Notes: generated by a model from the letters alone, not told the origin. 64,000 bases of DNA from Arctopsyche grandis (GCF_051622035.1 NC_135356.1:26256839-26320838), one strand, 5' to 3'. Positions 46,960-59,726 are shown, counted from the first letter of the stretch. Translations and numbers: made by a program.

Positions 46960-49325
46960 TGTATGCGCATAATGGGTATACATTCATGCTAGTGTTACCG
47001 AAATTCGCCAATTCTCCCACCGGATAATAATATAATTGAATAACGTTTTACGCAAACGAAATCCGTCTAGTGGTTGCCACACGACTTTCCCGAATTACGT
47101 TTTTGCTGTTCAATGTCCGTTTTCAGATGTGTTTTTGTGGTCTGCGACACAACGTCACGTCATTAAGACTGGTGATCATTTGATCATTGCGAATATTTCG
47201 GACTTTTATTGATTACACAGAGCAATAAAAAATCACGTTTTTGAGTTACCAGAGCGGAGACTAACCAATCTTTACTAAGTTTGACCCATTGAATTCGAAT
47301 ATGATAATGATTTTTGTTGGTTAGTGATCGTTTACGAGAGATGAGCGTTTAAAAAGAACGCGCGATTTGTATAGTTTTTTGGCTTTTGCGGGCTTTTACT
47401 CAAAATCTAGTATTGATGTGCTCAAAGTTGGTATTGGAATCCAATAGTCAGATGTTTTTTTCTATTGATTGTGATTTTTTATTATTTTAAAATACTGATG
47501 TTGCATGGGATTTTCCTATATCTATTCGTATATATCTAAGGTTGACCAACCAGTCGATTTTTTCTCTATTTTTAAAATGTAACTTAAAAATACCTGAAAC
47601 ATAATCAGTATTCGTTGTGCTGATATATCAGATAAATGATTGTATATAAATACCTAATACTGATAAATGCGGCCCTAAATTTGGCTGGATCCGCATTTTC
47701 TGATACGAAATTTATAAAATCAGAAATATTTTTTCTACTTTTTCGAGCTGGTGTGCGCCTCTAATTTTAAATGTAAGATGTAAATTTTTTGTATAAAAAT
47801 ATATAGTTTCCATATTCAAATATATTATACCGGGTTTATAATGATTGGTTTTTTATGTGAATATATTTTAGTTTATCGAAACGTATTAATTCGGGCGGAA
47901 AACGATTTTAAATTGAGTCAAAAATGATGTTGTTTCAAGACCACATGGAAAATGCAATAGCAAGATGAATAATGGAGAGCGCATCATTCCATCTCACTCG
48001 CTCACGTTCACTTACGAGCGATGAGCACCCCGCCTAGAACAGTTCATACTGTAATAAGTTATTACAGACTAATAACTATTGCTTCAAATAGGTTGACGAT
48101 ATAAGGAAATGAGAACATACTATGTACATATGTAGTTAATTGTAAATGAGAACATAGAAAGATAACTGTAGTTGCAGTTTTGACATTTTTGCCACAACTA
48201 ACATCGCTAACATATTCCTTCGATTTTTATCATTTTTTTTCTATCTGCAATCTATTCACGTACAGGTGACAACAAATTTTTAACTTAAATTAAAAAAATC
48301 TTGGGTGATTAATAAAATATTTGAACCTATTAAATGTCAATGCCAACCACCATAGCAATAAATAATGAAAATGTGAAATTTTCGTTTGATATTTTCCATT
48401 ATATGAATAATATATGACATGTACTAGTATGTATAACACTTTTCGTATACGTGTAATATTATTTACGACATATTGATTTTGTATACAATCAGTTTATTAC
48501 TGCAGCAATACCCAACGTGATATATTATAGGGACTCCGGCATGTGTACTTTAAACGGGGTAAATCACCTAAGCAAATTACCTTCTCATATGAACAATTGA
48601 GCAGTGTGTGCTTCTCTCTCGCTCTTAATAAAGTTAATAAAGTGAGTAATTTTCCTACTGATAGCCTGCATTAGAATAATTAAACTTCCATTTAGAGTTT
48701 GATTAATTTACATAAATATATGCAATAATTCCGAGCAAGTGCATAAGCATACGTTTATATACGCATAACATGAGTGACCGATTGCTTTTAAATAGCGATA
48801 TTATGTTATATCATTATGATATTAAATACTAGTGGACATTAAGTCACAAACACATCAAATCACAGGGCACGGCATGCTCAGGTAGACTCCAACTGTGATG
48901 GGCGTATCCTCATGTCACTGTTAATTCGTCCGATCTTATTATTTCGACAAGTTTCTTCTACATTTCTTCAAATATAGGAATCACCCTTATCGATCGCTGT
49001 CAAACCTGTTCCCAAACCCAATCACCATTGCCATTGCATAGATCAGGCGTGGTAGCGCTTTTATTACATGTGCAAAACTAACTAAAAAAGCGCCCTTACC
49101 CGGACATTTTCAATCTTCGTCCGGTATTAAGACAAACAGATAAAGTTGGATGCGAAGAAAAATGTAGAATCGGAGGCCCAACTTGGATCTCTTTATGTAT
49201 TCCTAAAAAAATGCATATAATTGTGAAAATGTACACATTTACAAATTAAGGCTTATATTAATTATTTGTAAATACATTGACTAGAAAATGTATAAATTTT
49301 CTGAACTATTGCATTTACTGGAAAA
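46960..49325. other. Intergenic DNA, no supported gene
   Basis: Only a short stem CTGTAATAAGTTATTACAG at 48049-48067 stands out. Confidence 0.4.
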
Positions 49326-49334
49326 TATACATAG

Positions 49335-49450
49335 CTGTGGTTATCGTACATTGCTAGCGAATGAGAGGTTCCGGATTCGAGATTTAAAATAATTGATTCC
49401 GAATATTTCTGCAGTGCTGCTATCAAACTTGGATATTTGTGACTCTAATG
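49335..49450 (+). repeat. SINE type A fragment
   Basis: Head AGCTGTGGTTATCG, B box GGATTCGAGA and body start GTGCTGCTATCAAACTTGGATATTTG; ends after GACTC. Confidence 0.6.
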
Positions 49451-49457
49451 GTAATAA

Positions 49458-49690
49458 CCAGAGTTGTGGAGCTGGAGCATTTCAAATGAAGTCGTAAAAA
49501 ATCAACCCACTCCGACTCCTCTTTATTATTATATTTAATTAAAAGTATTACGGTATGGGTCAACTAGTCTCTAATTTTATTGGAGTATGTAAATCGACTA
49601 ATAAATTTAAATTGGTTCTAGTTGGAGTCAGAGTTTATTTTAGTTAAAGTCGAATCATAAAATTAAGTCGGACTCGATAATAATTTCAAA
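49458..49690 (+). repeat. Decayed hAT-like CCGACTCC-type element
   Basis: CAGAGTTGTGGAGCTGGAG, CCCACTCCGACTCC and AAGTCGGACTCGAT are the repeated motifs of a widespread hAT MITE type; no clean second end. Confidence 0.4.
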
Positions 49691-49717
49691 TATATATTTT
49701 ATTTTTACATTTACTCT

Positions 49718-50032
49718 GAAAAACAAGAAATTAACAATTAATTAATTAATGAATTAATCCATTAAATAGACATCTATGGATTTAGACTTAAATTTTTACA
49801 TATTGCACATCAATCAAATTCAGATATTTGTGACATAACGGGTAGGATGGTTTTTACCAATTTGATGGAGGAATCGTTTCAACAATGCAATCAGATAAAT
49901 TGGCAAAATGATAGGAACCGATCGACTTAAAGTCACAAATATCCAAGTCTGACCAGCAGCATTAAAGATTAGCACGGGATCGAACCCGGTAACCTCTCGG
50001 TGCTAAACATAAACGCAACCACCGTACTGCTG
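49718..50032 (-). repeat. SINE type A, long copy
   Basis: On the minus strand: GCAGTACGGTGGTTGCG (A box), GGGTTCGATCCC (B box, 49976-49987), the body, then the distal part CTAAATCCATAGATGTCTAT shared with 54.7 kb. Confidence 0.82.
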
Positions 50033-50454
50033 CCTGTATGTATATAACAATATGTGTAAAGTTTAGCCATGGCTGTCGATTTGGGGCAACCTGTTATGAC
50101 ACCTATGGTAAAAATGAAATAATATACATATATACATGCATATAAAACCTTAAGCCTATACTAAATATAGTATTCAATATCTGATTTGCCTCACCCCGAA
50201 ATACCAGGAAAAACTCTCGTTGCATGTACAGTAGATAATGGACATAGTGACAAAGTTGATCCTTTTAGAATTAAATTGGGCCATGTATAAACGCACATCA
50301 TCTTTCACGCTTGCATATATTTTTCGTACCTATGTACATACGTGTTCGCTTTGCGGTAATTGTGTGTTCATCAAATAGTAAAAAAAAGAGTAACATTGAC
50401 CCAGTGATACACATAAATGAGTCGTGTCGCTTTTAGGACAAGGGTGGTACAATA
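50033..50454. other. Intergenic DNA, no supported gene
   Basis: No feature seen beyond AT-rich sequence. Confidence 0.4.
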
Positions 50455-50886
50455 TTAAACTGTCCAACTTTTGGGTCCTATCGATTTTCGCCGAATGAGC
50501 GCATTTGAATTTTTAAAGCGGGATTTGATTGTCTGGCACATGTCTTCGCGAAGATTAATCCGCTGCAATAGCTGGGAAATATATTGCAAATAGGGTCGCC
50601 AGGGATCGGAAACATGATGGAACTCGAATCGTAAATCTATCCGCGTATCTCGGGCCATTACCGCGACATGTACAAACGATGTCATAGGTTTCCGGATAAG
50701 AGGGAGAAGGAGATCGAGTGTCGGAAAACCGGAACGAAAGGTCCGGTCTCGTTGCTCAAGGTCAATTTTTTTCTGTATTTTTAGCGACTTTAAGTCTGTA
50801 TTTACATATAATAAAGCAGAGCACTCACAGGGAAATGTATCAAGCGATAGGCCGCTTATTGAATTGCTTGCTACGATGATCATCAT
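50455..50886 (-). CDS. Candidate intronless ORF, unknown function
   Basis: From ATG at 50886 the minus strand is open for 143 codons to TAA at 50455. The last 100 codons are markedly GC-richer than the surroundings, with mixed third positions and frequent Arg codons of the CGN type. The protein is basic (TFRSGFPTLDLLLPLIRK, VHVAVMARDTRIDLRFEFHH, PWRPYLQYISQLLQRI), without signal peptide or membrane segment, and with likely helices at the C-terminus. No intron, promoter or mobile-element end is seen next to it. I do not recognise a family. It could be a retrocopy, an exon of a long gene or a horizontally acquired fragment. The reading frame is much less AT-rich than any non-coding part nearby, which argues against chance. 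Confidence 0.4.
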   Translation of the reverse strand: MMIIVASNSISGLSLDTFPCECSALLYVNTDLKSLKIQKKIDLEQRDRTFRSGFPTLDLLLPLIRKPMTSFVHVAVMARDTRIDLRFEFHHVSDPWRPYLQYISQLLQRINLREDMCQTIKSRFKNSNALIRRKSIGPKSWTV

Positions 50887-50907
50887 AGCAGGCGATGGTA
50901 CGAACAA

Positions 50908-51325
50908 TTAATTGCCCGGATTCGTTTCTAACAATCTTTTATTGAACAAAAACTTTTATTCAAATGCAATTTTTGGATTTAATTACCCATTAAACGTGCT
51001 TTGTCGACCAAATTAATTTGATTTTAAAAGATTTTTAAGAAGCATTTTATTTTATAAAATCACATTGACAGAAATCTCTGCTTCTTTGTTTCAAATTAAA
51101 ACTTTACTAGTGATATCGAGGCTCGAAATATCATCGGTAGCATTATTAGAATAATTGAATAAAATTTAAATTCATAATATGAACAACTTCAAATGTAATG
51201 TTGCTAATAACGTGAAGGAAAAAAACAAGGACATTTACCGTGAAAAATTCAGTTAATTGGTTTGGTCCCTGTTAAATTGTTCAATGAAATAAACCATAGG
51301 CCTGATATTTATAGACAATGGACAT
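50908..51325. other. Intergenic DNA, no supported gene
   Basis: AT-rich, nothing recognised. Confidence 0.4.
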
Positions 51326-51335
51326 GTATTTAACG

Positions 51336-52296
51336 GTGGGGCTTCCAAGCCGGTTTAAACCGAAACCGAAAAGCCGGATTTTTGTCCATTTTTCAAAACC
51401 GAAAACCGACTTTTTTCACTCAAATCAACCGGCTTTTTAAGGTTTTCTTTAATTAATGTTTTTTCCTCAAAACTAACAATTACAAACAAAATTATATGAA
51501 ACACCAAAATATTAAATGTGTAGATCAAAATAAAGTTTGCATATCCAAACTTTCTTCTTGAATAGGCGTATATTTCTTTGAACAACAAAAAAATGTACAT
51601 CACTTAGCGGTGGGTTTCAGATTTAGTTATGGACGAAGACCAGGTCATAAACCAATAAAATATTATTGAAAGTAGTTTAAGTAACCTTCACAAGGTCTTT
51701 CAAAATGTCGGCAAATTGGATTTTCCATAATTTGTATTTTTTGCGTGTTCATGTATAAAAGTATAGAAAATGTTATCATAATTCGTTCGTTGTTGTTTTA
51801 AGCTAAAACAGATGTGTAATAACTTTGAGAAATGGAAATATTTAATTACGTTTTCGAACACAAATTCATCTCAGCAGTGTTCTTATTCACGATTCGACGA
51901 TTACAGTTTTTCTACGAGGTAAGACATTATTTTCTTAATATATTCTTGGTAGTAGCTTATTTAAATCATTTAATTATTTGTGCTTATTCAGGATCTACCA
52001 TTTTACGGCTGTGATATACATACATATGTATAGTACAAATTTTATTATTTGTAATAATAATATGTAATAATGATCGTATTAAAGTTCATAATGTTTATAA
52101 CTCAATTTAATTTATAAGCAATTATTTTTTTGCATAATATAATATGTATATTTACAATTTTCTTTTCGATATAAAAATTTTAAATTTAAAAAAAATCTTA
52201 ATTTTCTGAAACCGGTGAAAGCCGGTCAACCGGCTTTTTATTTGTAAAAAAACCGAAAACCGACTTTTTCTTTTGGGCGGTTTTTTGGAACCCCTA
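51336..52296. mobile_element. hAT-type non-autonomous element with exact 8-bp TSD
   Basis: The 8-bp duplication ATTTAACG (51328-51335 and 52297-52304) brackets 961 bp. The ends GTGGGGCTTCCAAGCCGG and TAGGGGTTCCAAAAAACC (right end, inverted) match the hAT style. Sub-terminal AACCGAAAACCGACTTTTT repeats occur at both ends. No transposase frame. It splits a family H region. Confidence 0.85.
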
Positions 52297-52304
52297 ATTT
52301 AACG

Positions 52305-53100
52305 GAAATTGGATTAATACGGAATATTTGGCACTCGAGTTTTCGTTAGTATGATGGACTTTTCGGCTGCTAGATGTTCCATTATAGAGATTTTTAATAA
52401 TAATCACCAAACCGTATTTAACCGGAACTCTGACAAAACCGCGTTGACAAAACCACTCACGACAATGCCTCGCCAACATAGCCGCGCAGGACAAAAGTAA
52501 ATACGTGTGATATTTTGTAAACAGTGAAAATAAAAATATATTCATATTTACACATCTCAGTCACGTGCTTTTTAGTCACGGCCCTCAATGAATGACTATA
52601 AAAAATTTAAAACAATATTTTTCTGTTCGGAATTTATTTAAAATCTGAATATTGCTATTCAGATTTGTTTGGGATTAATTTTGAGATTTTTCGTTTTTCA
52701 AAAACAAAAAATAAATTTCGAAAAAAATATTTAGCAACTTTTCACAAAAAAATTATTGCACGTGAATTCTAGTTTTTAAAACTGGTTTGGCAAATTTTAA
52801 AACCTGTTTTCGAATTTTGACAATATAACGGAAAACCCGCTTTTCAAAAACCAACAAACTCGATCAAATTTCTATGGCTTTGTCGGGTCACCATTTAACC
52901 TCTCCCCCTTTGAGAAATATAAGAATGAAAATGATGAATTTGATTTTATAAGATTTTGCAAATAATAAATTTAGCTCTGTCCGTTCTAGACATATTGATA
53001 ATCGTTTGAAGATTGGAGAAAGTTATAAAATAATAAGACACTTCAAGTCGCCATAATTACAATACAAGCGTTCTGAAGCAGCATTGTTGCCAGTGACTAG
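52305..53100 (+). repeat. Rearranged family H region
   Basis: 52318-52415 is an H core lacking its stem arms (GGACTTTTCGGCTGCTAGAT). 52430-52500 is a GACAAAACCGCG array on the opposite strand. 52770-53040 repeats the companion blocks of 36030-36440. The block order differs from that at 36 kb. Confidence 0.6.
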
Positions 53101-53434
53101 TTTATAACATAACTGACCTACGATAAATTTACGTGAACCTTATTTGTTTATCTTTAATGGCGTTTCGAGTATACATTGTAATAATTTTAGATTAAGAGGC
53201 ACTTATACAGTATTTCTTGCTGTGTCAAGTGGCAGATGCGTTCTTATTCATGTCTCTAATGGACTATAATATCGCTGTACCGTTTACATAGGTTCGAGTT
53301 CAAGTGCTCTGATACTTATGTAGAATCATTTTGTGTACTTGATTGTAATACTTCAGATAAATTTCGAGATATTGCAAATTTGATTGGATATAGTGGCAAT
53401 GTGGAGTTCTAAGGGTTGAGAAGTTTATTATGTT

Positions 53435-53535
53435 TAGAGGTAGGATAGTCACAGTGCTATCCATTGTTCGGCAAACCTTTAACAATGCATTTACAACCTT
53501 TCAACAATACACGGCCCCCTCAGGCTCCGGTGACT
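53435..53535. mobile_element. Family C palindromic MITE (short)
   Basis: AGAGGTAGGATAGTCACAGTG, TTCGGCAAACCTTTAACAATG, CATTTACAACC and CTCCGGTGACTA; nearly identical to 42434-42534. Confidence 0.75.
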
Positions 53536-54550
53536 AATTATGTTAACAGCAATATGGAAGTGGACGCAAAATAAAGTCCACAATCCGATCGAATGAAATG
53601 ACGAATTTTCCAGAAATTCAGAATCCGGAGAAGCCCCTAGGGGTTGGTGCTTTTACCCTTAAAATTCGATTTACGTTTTATATGTACATATGTTTATCTA
53701 TAGGTGCGGATTATAAAAGTTTGAGTGGATCTAAAATTTGTGTTAGCTACGTTAAATTCTTATTAATGAAAAAAATACGTACAGGTTGGTTCAATCTCAC
53801 TGATGAATGATTCGAAGAACTTTTCTAATCAATTTCGCGGAAATAATGTATACCGTACAGATTAATTGAACAGTTCATTATTTCTACATATCAGCCGTTA
53901 TATTTGAAAGTGGCGGAAGTCCAATTTCAGTTCCAAAAACACTATTTCTGTTTGACTTAATTCATAAATTGTCATCACCTGGTTTAATTCCATATATCCA
54001 GAACCTCGGAAAAGCAGAATAAATGTATTACAGTAATTTTAAATATTGTTAAACTTATTACTTATCAATGCGAAAAACTTTCGTTTTATATACATATACA
54101 TAAATGTATATATGTATGTATTAAAGAACGGTTATGTACGGGGGGGGGGGGGTACTTAAAATAGTCGGAATTTTTATTTTAAAAGTCTCACAGATAAATA
54201 ATAATTGTAAGGTCTCCCCTCTCTTAAGTTCTGTTTATAATGGCACAGCACAGACCGACATCGGCAAGTTCAGTGTTGGTTAATATGAATAGAATAGTGC
54301 AGTTCTGGAAATTTATATCCCTTTCCTCTTCTGTCGTTTTCTATTTAACTTATGCAACATCTTCAAAACGTTTTCTTTTTAGTGAAACACAACCGAATTT
54401 TATGTTCAACCAATCATGCACACTCGTCTTACAGATCGCTCCAATGCGACGAGTGTACTATGCAGATCAGTGTTTCTATCTCACGAAGGTGTATATATTT
54501 AATCGGTTTGACTGTATTTTTTTTATTTTATTTTACATATATATACATAT
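53536..54550. other. Intergenic DNA, no supported gene
   Basis: Includes a 12-base G run (54141). Open frames at 54240-54615 on two registers lack support. Confidence 0.35.
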
Positions 54551-54553
54551 CTA

Positions 54554-54943
54554 CCAGGAAAGGTTTGACAGGAAGAGACCCCAATGCGCCTTCCTGGACA
54601 TTTAATTACAAATAATGCAGCATTTTTATTACATACATATGAAAATAAGCTGAAGAACACGAAATTAACAATTAAATAATTAATCCATTGAGACATCTAT
54701 GGATTTTAGACTTTTACATATTTTTTTATAAATTGTTCATACATAATACAGAAGATTTGTGAAAGTAGGTAGAATGATTTTATTTTTTTTGCCAATTTTA
54801 AGGAAGCGTTTCATCAATGATCAGATAAAATTGGTAAACTCTGTTTGTGATTAGACTCACAAACACCTAAGTCTGACCAGTAGTATGTTGTGCTCGAACT
54901 CAATAATCACTTGGTGCTAAACACCACTGAGCCATACTGCTGG
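54554..54943 (-). repeat. SINE type A, full length with tail
   Basis: Head CAGCAGTATGGCTCAGTGGT on the minus strand, a degraded B box, the body, the distal part (CATAGATGTCTCAATGG) and the tail CCAGGAAGGCGCATTGGGG ... CCTTTCCTGG, the tail also found on type B. Confidence 0.78.
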
Positions 54944-56325
54944 ATATGTACATAGTACCATGCTATAATTGTAAATTTATATATTGAGTACATTGTTGAA
55001 TAAAATACTCCCCTTTTACCGATTCCAGTCCACTATTTATATATTTCATGCATGCTCTGAAGATATCGACTTCGACTAAACGTATTATATATTAACCAGG
55101 AGCATTTTAGGGCTAAAATTAAACTGTTGAAATATACGGCGTTGAGCCATTAGCTGCATATTTTATCTGAAAATAAAACCAATAATTGGGCTCGGCATCC
55201 CTGTCTGACCCGACAAACCAGTCGGCACTCCCTGGTTCCGATATTTGCCTGACCTTTTGTTCTTCCACCCCACTGGGGTATGTGGTGGCCTCACCTTTCG
55301 TTCCACCACTACTAAATTTATTTTTTTATACACACACACACAAACTCTTGGGTCTACGCGCTTATTATATTTTATCACGTGTTTGTTGGTTTCCCGGAAA
55401 ATTGGATCGAATTTGCTGATTTGTGTTTTTCGGCAATTGTGGCTAATTGAGCGACTTTTATAATTCATCGGAATCGATCCAAATGCTCAAGTTAATTTCG
55501 ATGATGCTACTTTGAATATTTTATGTGAAAATTGCTTCGCTACTTCGAGGGGGTTTAATTCTTCAGGGTTGGAGGAAGGCAAGAGTTGAAAAGAAAGATA
55601 CGTTTCCAAAATATTAACAAAATATATTAAGAAAATGCTATAAACTTTTGATATTTAAACCCAACGAATTACTTATGAAGAAGTTCGTTGTGTTTTAAAG
55701 ATGGAACAAAAGAGTCTGGCGACTCAAAAGGAGATGGGAGAGTTAAGTTGAAACTCAATAAGCAAATTTTAATCATAAATGTAGTTTTTTTTAATGTGTT
55801 TAAAGATCGATGCTGAAATTACAAAAAAAATATACTTCTGCATTACATAACTCTTTTCTTGCGAGAAAGATCTAGCACTTTATAGGAAGGTTGACTGTAT
55901 TAAAGCTTCGTTTCATCTTTCTGAAGCTTTGTTTTTAGGTTATCCATCGAAATATGTAAATTGCTTTCTAAATGGCTTTTTTCCCTAAGAACGCGGCGGA
56001 ACGCTGTTCCGGAACCTTTTGTTCACAGTTTTTTTATGTTTCAAAAGCCATTAAACGTAACAATATCCGGGTAATAAACAATAATCACAATACATATTTA
56101 TACAGGCCAAAATGATAAAATACGGTGTCATTATGAAGAGGATGATATGTATATAGGTGAATTATATGACAAATTTTGTTTAATTTTTATGCCCTTGGTG
56201 GCATAAGAAAGCTGCCTTAAATTTCATTTAAATGATATTTGGATATGATTTTCTTTGTTAAAGTTATACATATTTATATTTATTATAATAACTGACCAAA
56301 AGTATTTTAAGTTACTGTCCAATTG
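54944..56325. other. Intergenic DNA with a GC-richer patch
   Basis: 55190-55310 is GC-richer and open on several frames without a recognised product; a short (CA)n lies at 55331. Confidence 0.3.
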
Positions 56326-56330
56326 AATTC

Positions 56331-56630
56331 AGTATAAAATACTGACCGACTGAATATATATGGATGTATTATAAAATACTGACCAACTGAATATGCATAC
56401 CAATTAAATATCATATATTCAATATATGTATATTTGGTTTATTAATATAGACCAATATATTGATTCAATTAAACAAATTTAGTATAAAATACTGACCGAC
56501 TGAATATATATGGATGTATTATAAAATACTGACCAACTGAATTTGCATACCAATTAAATATCATATATTAAATATATGTATATTTGGTTTATTAATATAG
56601 ACCAATATATTGATTCAATTAAACAAATGT
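56331..56630 (+). repeat. 150-bp tandem duplication
   Basis: 56331-56480 and 56481-56630 differ at only a few bases (for example AATATGCAT against AATTTGCAT). Each unit holds two smaller repeats of TATAAAATACTGACCRACTGAAT, and a further partial unit lies at 56289. Confidence 0.92.
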
Positions 56631-57290
56631 ATGTATAGTTATATTCAAATTTGGAATAAATTCGATGTTTATGTACATATGTATGTATCATTTTTAAGCT
56701 TAGATGGAATCGTTTGCTTATGACGTGAAACTTCATATTGCCTTCCTAAATGAAAAGAAGTATATAAAAAAATGTATTTGACCGGTATGAGTACGGTATG
56801 CAAGCTGTTCAAACATTCATTGCGATTTTGCGAATATGGTCGATTGATCGAGTACATATTTACATGTATATATTTTGCATATACGTACATACATATTTTG
56901 TTACAGCCCTGCAGTAGTGCAGTTGTTCCACTTGCACTTTGTAAATATTAGATACGATAAATTTTCTATGTTGGTGGGTTTTAACCTTTCCGTCGCAGTC
57001 GACGGCCTATACGTGAGACATTCGACCTTTTTACGTATTGGCTGCTTATACACGGACATGTAAAATACAATCGGGATGGGGTGATAGGGTGGGGGATAGG
57101 GGTGGTTCCGCACCCCAGTTTGAGAAGTGTCTTATTTGAATAAATGATGAGCCCGATTTCGTGACAATGCCACGTATCTAACGCCATTTTGTTTGAAGGG
57201 TGCGGGCGTTTATAGGTTAACCTAGATTTTTTTATTATTTTCATTTAGGTGTAAAAACTATATCGCGTTTGAAGGCAAAACTATGCGGGG
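56631..57290. other. Intergenic DNA, no supported gene
   Basis: Short open frames at 56875-57244 overlap on both strands without support; a G run ends the stretch. Confidence 0.35.
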
Positions 57291-57298
57291 GGGGGGGT

Positions 57299-57447
57299 TC
57301 CACGACGAAATGTCTGACAACACGTCCACGACTAAATGGTTACTGAAAAAATGTTAACGTGGCATTGTACTAACGGACAAAATTATTAGGCGACATGTCG
57401 TGGACGTTGTGTCGTTAGACGTTGTGTCGTTAGACGTTTTGTCCGTA
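57299..57447. repeat. Inverted repeat with a triple 15-nt array
   Basis: GACGTTGTGTCGTTA is repeated exactly at 57403 and 57418 and as GACGTTTTGTCCGTA at 57433. The left part (CCACGAC, CAACACGTCCACGAC) is its inverse. Confidence 0.65.
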
Positions 57448-59600
57448 GACGCATGCAAGGTGGTGTCTAGCTTCTATTTGAATACATGTCAAAGCAGAAT
57501 ATCCTGAACTTGCTGAAATTGCCTTGAAAGTTCTCTTCCCATTTCCTTCAACTTACCTCTGCAAAACAAATTTTTCCTCAAAATGTATTATTAAAAGAAA
57601 ATACTGGAATAATATTGATATTTGGTCCACTGTACTTGTAGCAATATCAGCAATCGAACCACGACTTGATGAACTTGTAAATAATAATAAAAATGACCAC
57701 TGACACGAAAGCCATGTGAAACGTAAAGGAGGTACATATGTAAAAAGGCTAGTCTTTCGCATTAAATAGTCACTATTAGTTAACATAATTTTAATTTTAT
57801 AGCTTGACTAAAATTATTATTTAAAAATATATATTTTTGACTTTTAAAATTCTTTAGATAAGATAATATTATATAATTGTATATAGTATTTGAAAGCAGG
57901 AAAAAATCATCAATCGATAGAAAAACATTTTAATATTGATTACAATGCTCAATTTGAGCGCAGAAATATTAAATTTTTTTTGAGCGCAGAAATATAAAAG
58001 ATTTTTCGCAAAAGCGAAAAATCTTTGCGCATTTTTTAAACGTTCACATCGTAAACGAGAGCAAACTTACAAAAATCATCATCATATTTGAATTCAGTGG
58101 ATCAAATTTAGTAAAGATTTAAGATGAGCTCCATGAGATTGATGACTGAACAGTTTGGGAAGCACTTTGCTAGATCATAACATCACAAATTGAAAGAAAA
58201 GACTGAGGTCTGTCCAATTTATGAAAAACAAGGGATTCCATTTAGGAATCAAACTGTAAAGCTGTATTTAGACAAACTGCAAAAGTTGGTCTAACGTCAT
58301 CAAATTTCCCTTCTGATGTAACTGAAAATGTATAGACTGATTAAGATATCGAAAAACTTTTGTTGGAGGTAGAAGAAGAAGACAACATTAATAGAAGTAT
58401 CAGAAGTAAATGTTGAATATTCGGAATATAAATTGCCTGTAAAAGTTTAATTTCACTACTATTTTGTATATTACTATAACAAATCTATATAGCATAATAA
58501 GATACTAAAATATATACATACAATATACACATCTCAATTTAGCGTAGTATTATAAATCATATTTGAATCGCTTATTTTTCACCCTACTGCCAAGCTACCT
58601 GAAATTAGGTATACTATTATTTAAATTGTATTCAAAGATGTTCAGGAGGATGTAGTTCACTTGAATTCAATCTAATCGTTGTACGAAGTATTTTCCGCAC
58701 TTCAAAAACGTAACCATCAGAAGAATCACATATCCTATGACATATCCAAATATAAATACAAACCCACTCTTGGATAAAAATCAATATTCATCAATTCCAT
58801 TAATCCGTTTTGACGGTTACATATATGAATGACACAAGGGTTTATATTTCAAACGTGACCAATTTGATTTAATTTACATTTTTCAACGTATTTGAGTTTC
58901 GATTTATGGTCGTTACGATGGAGCACGTCCTGCAAATACGATGCAGATCAAAAGTTGCAAACACACCGAACAATGTATTTGCACATTTGTGCTAATACAA
59001 ATATAGATGATGATTCAATAAAAGCAGGCCGTTAAGAGTATTTTTATTGCATGCGCCCGTACTTACGGGCTTATCTGTAAACGTGAAATATCATGTGTGT
59101 TGTAGATTTACAATATGTGTATCAATATCGGCGTTCAAATCGTTAATACCTTGTAGCCTGTCCATAACTAAATAACTACATAATATTATTGTAACATATA
59201 CCGTCATATTTACCTAAAAATTGCATCGACACCAGAAATTTATAATCAAAAGATACATACGATGTTTCTTTATTCAGTTATTGTCTTTTTAAATGCGATT
59301 TATGGATCTTAGAGTATCCATAGGATATATACATATATTTGTATACATAGATGCAGTGATCTCTCGAGCAATCAGTCCGGCAATTTGATGTAGCAACAAC
59401 CGGAACAATTTATTGCAGCGCAGCAGATATTTCAAAGACTTAAATATGTATATTATTTAATACTTATGTACGTATGAAATTATGGTGGAGTATTGGGCGA
59501 TTCACGGACATATATATAAATTAGGCGATTCGCGGACATTTCATCGCAGGAATAAGGAAAAAAATATTTATTTTAAACGTTCCACGTTTATTTATTAATT
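57448..59600. other. Intergenic DNA with small palindromes
   Basis: AAAGATTTTTCGC and its exact inverse form a 13-bp stem at 57998-58027, preceded by two TTTGAGCGCAGAAATAT copies. 58130-58440 may be a decayed ORF of an unknown element. Confidence 0.35.
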
Positions 59601-59608
59601 ATTTATTT

Positions 59609-59726
59609 GCAACAATCGACCTGGAGTCACAAACCAAGGTTTGGCCAGCAGCAACCAGTGGGACTCGAACCCGCGACCACTATGTTCGAAAGCATATATG
59701 CTAACTACTAGTCCACGCTGCTGGTT
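59609..59726 (-). repeat. SINE type B, head and start of body
   Basis: On the minus strand: CCAGCAGCGTGGACTAGTAG, B box GGGTTCGAGTCCC, CTGCTGGCCAAACCTTGG, then GACTCCAGGTCGATTG. Confidence 0.8.

Noticed and set aside
46717..47027. Overlapping ORFs on both strands
   Set aside because: Their length comes from the (TA)n microsatellite.
49975..50032. Possible tRNA gene with A and B boxes
   Set aside because: The sequence cannot fold as a full cloverleaf and is the head of a repeated SINE.
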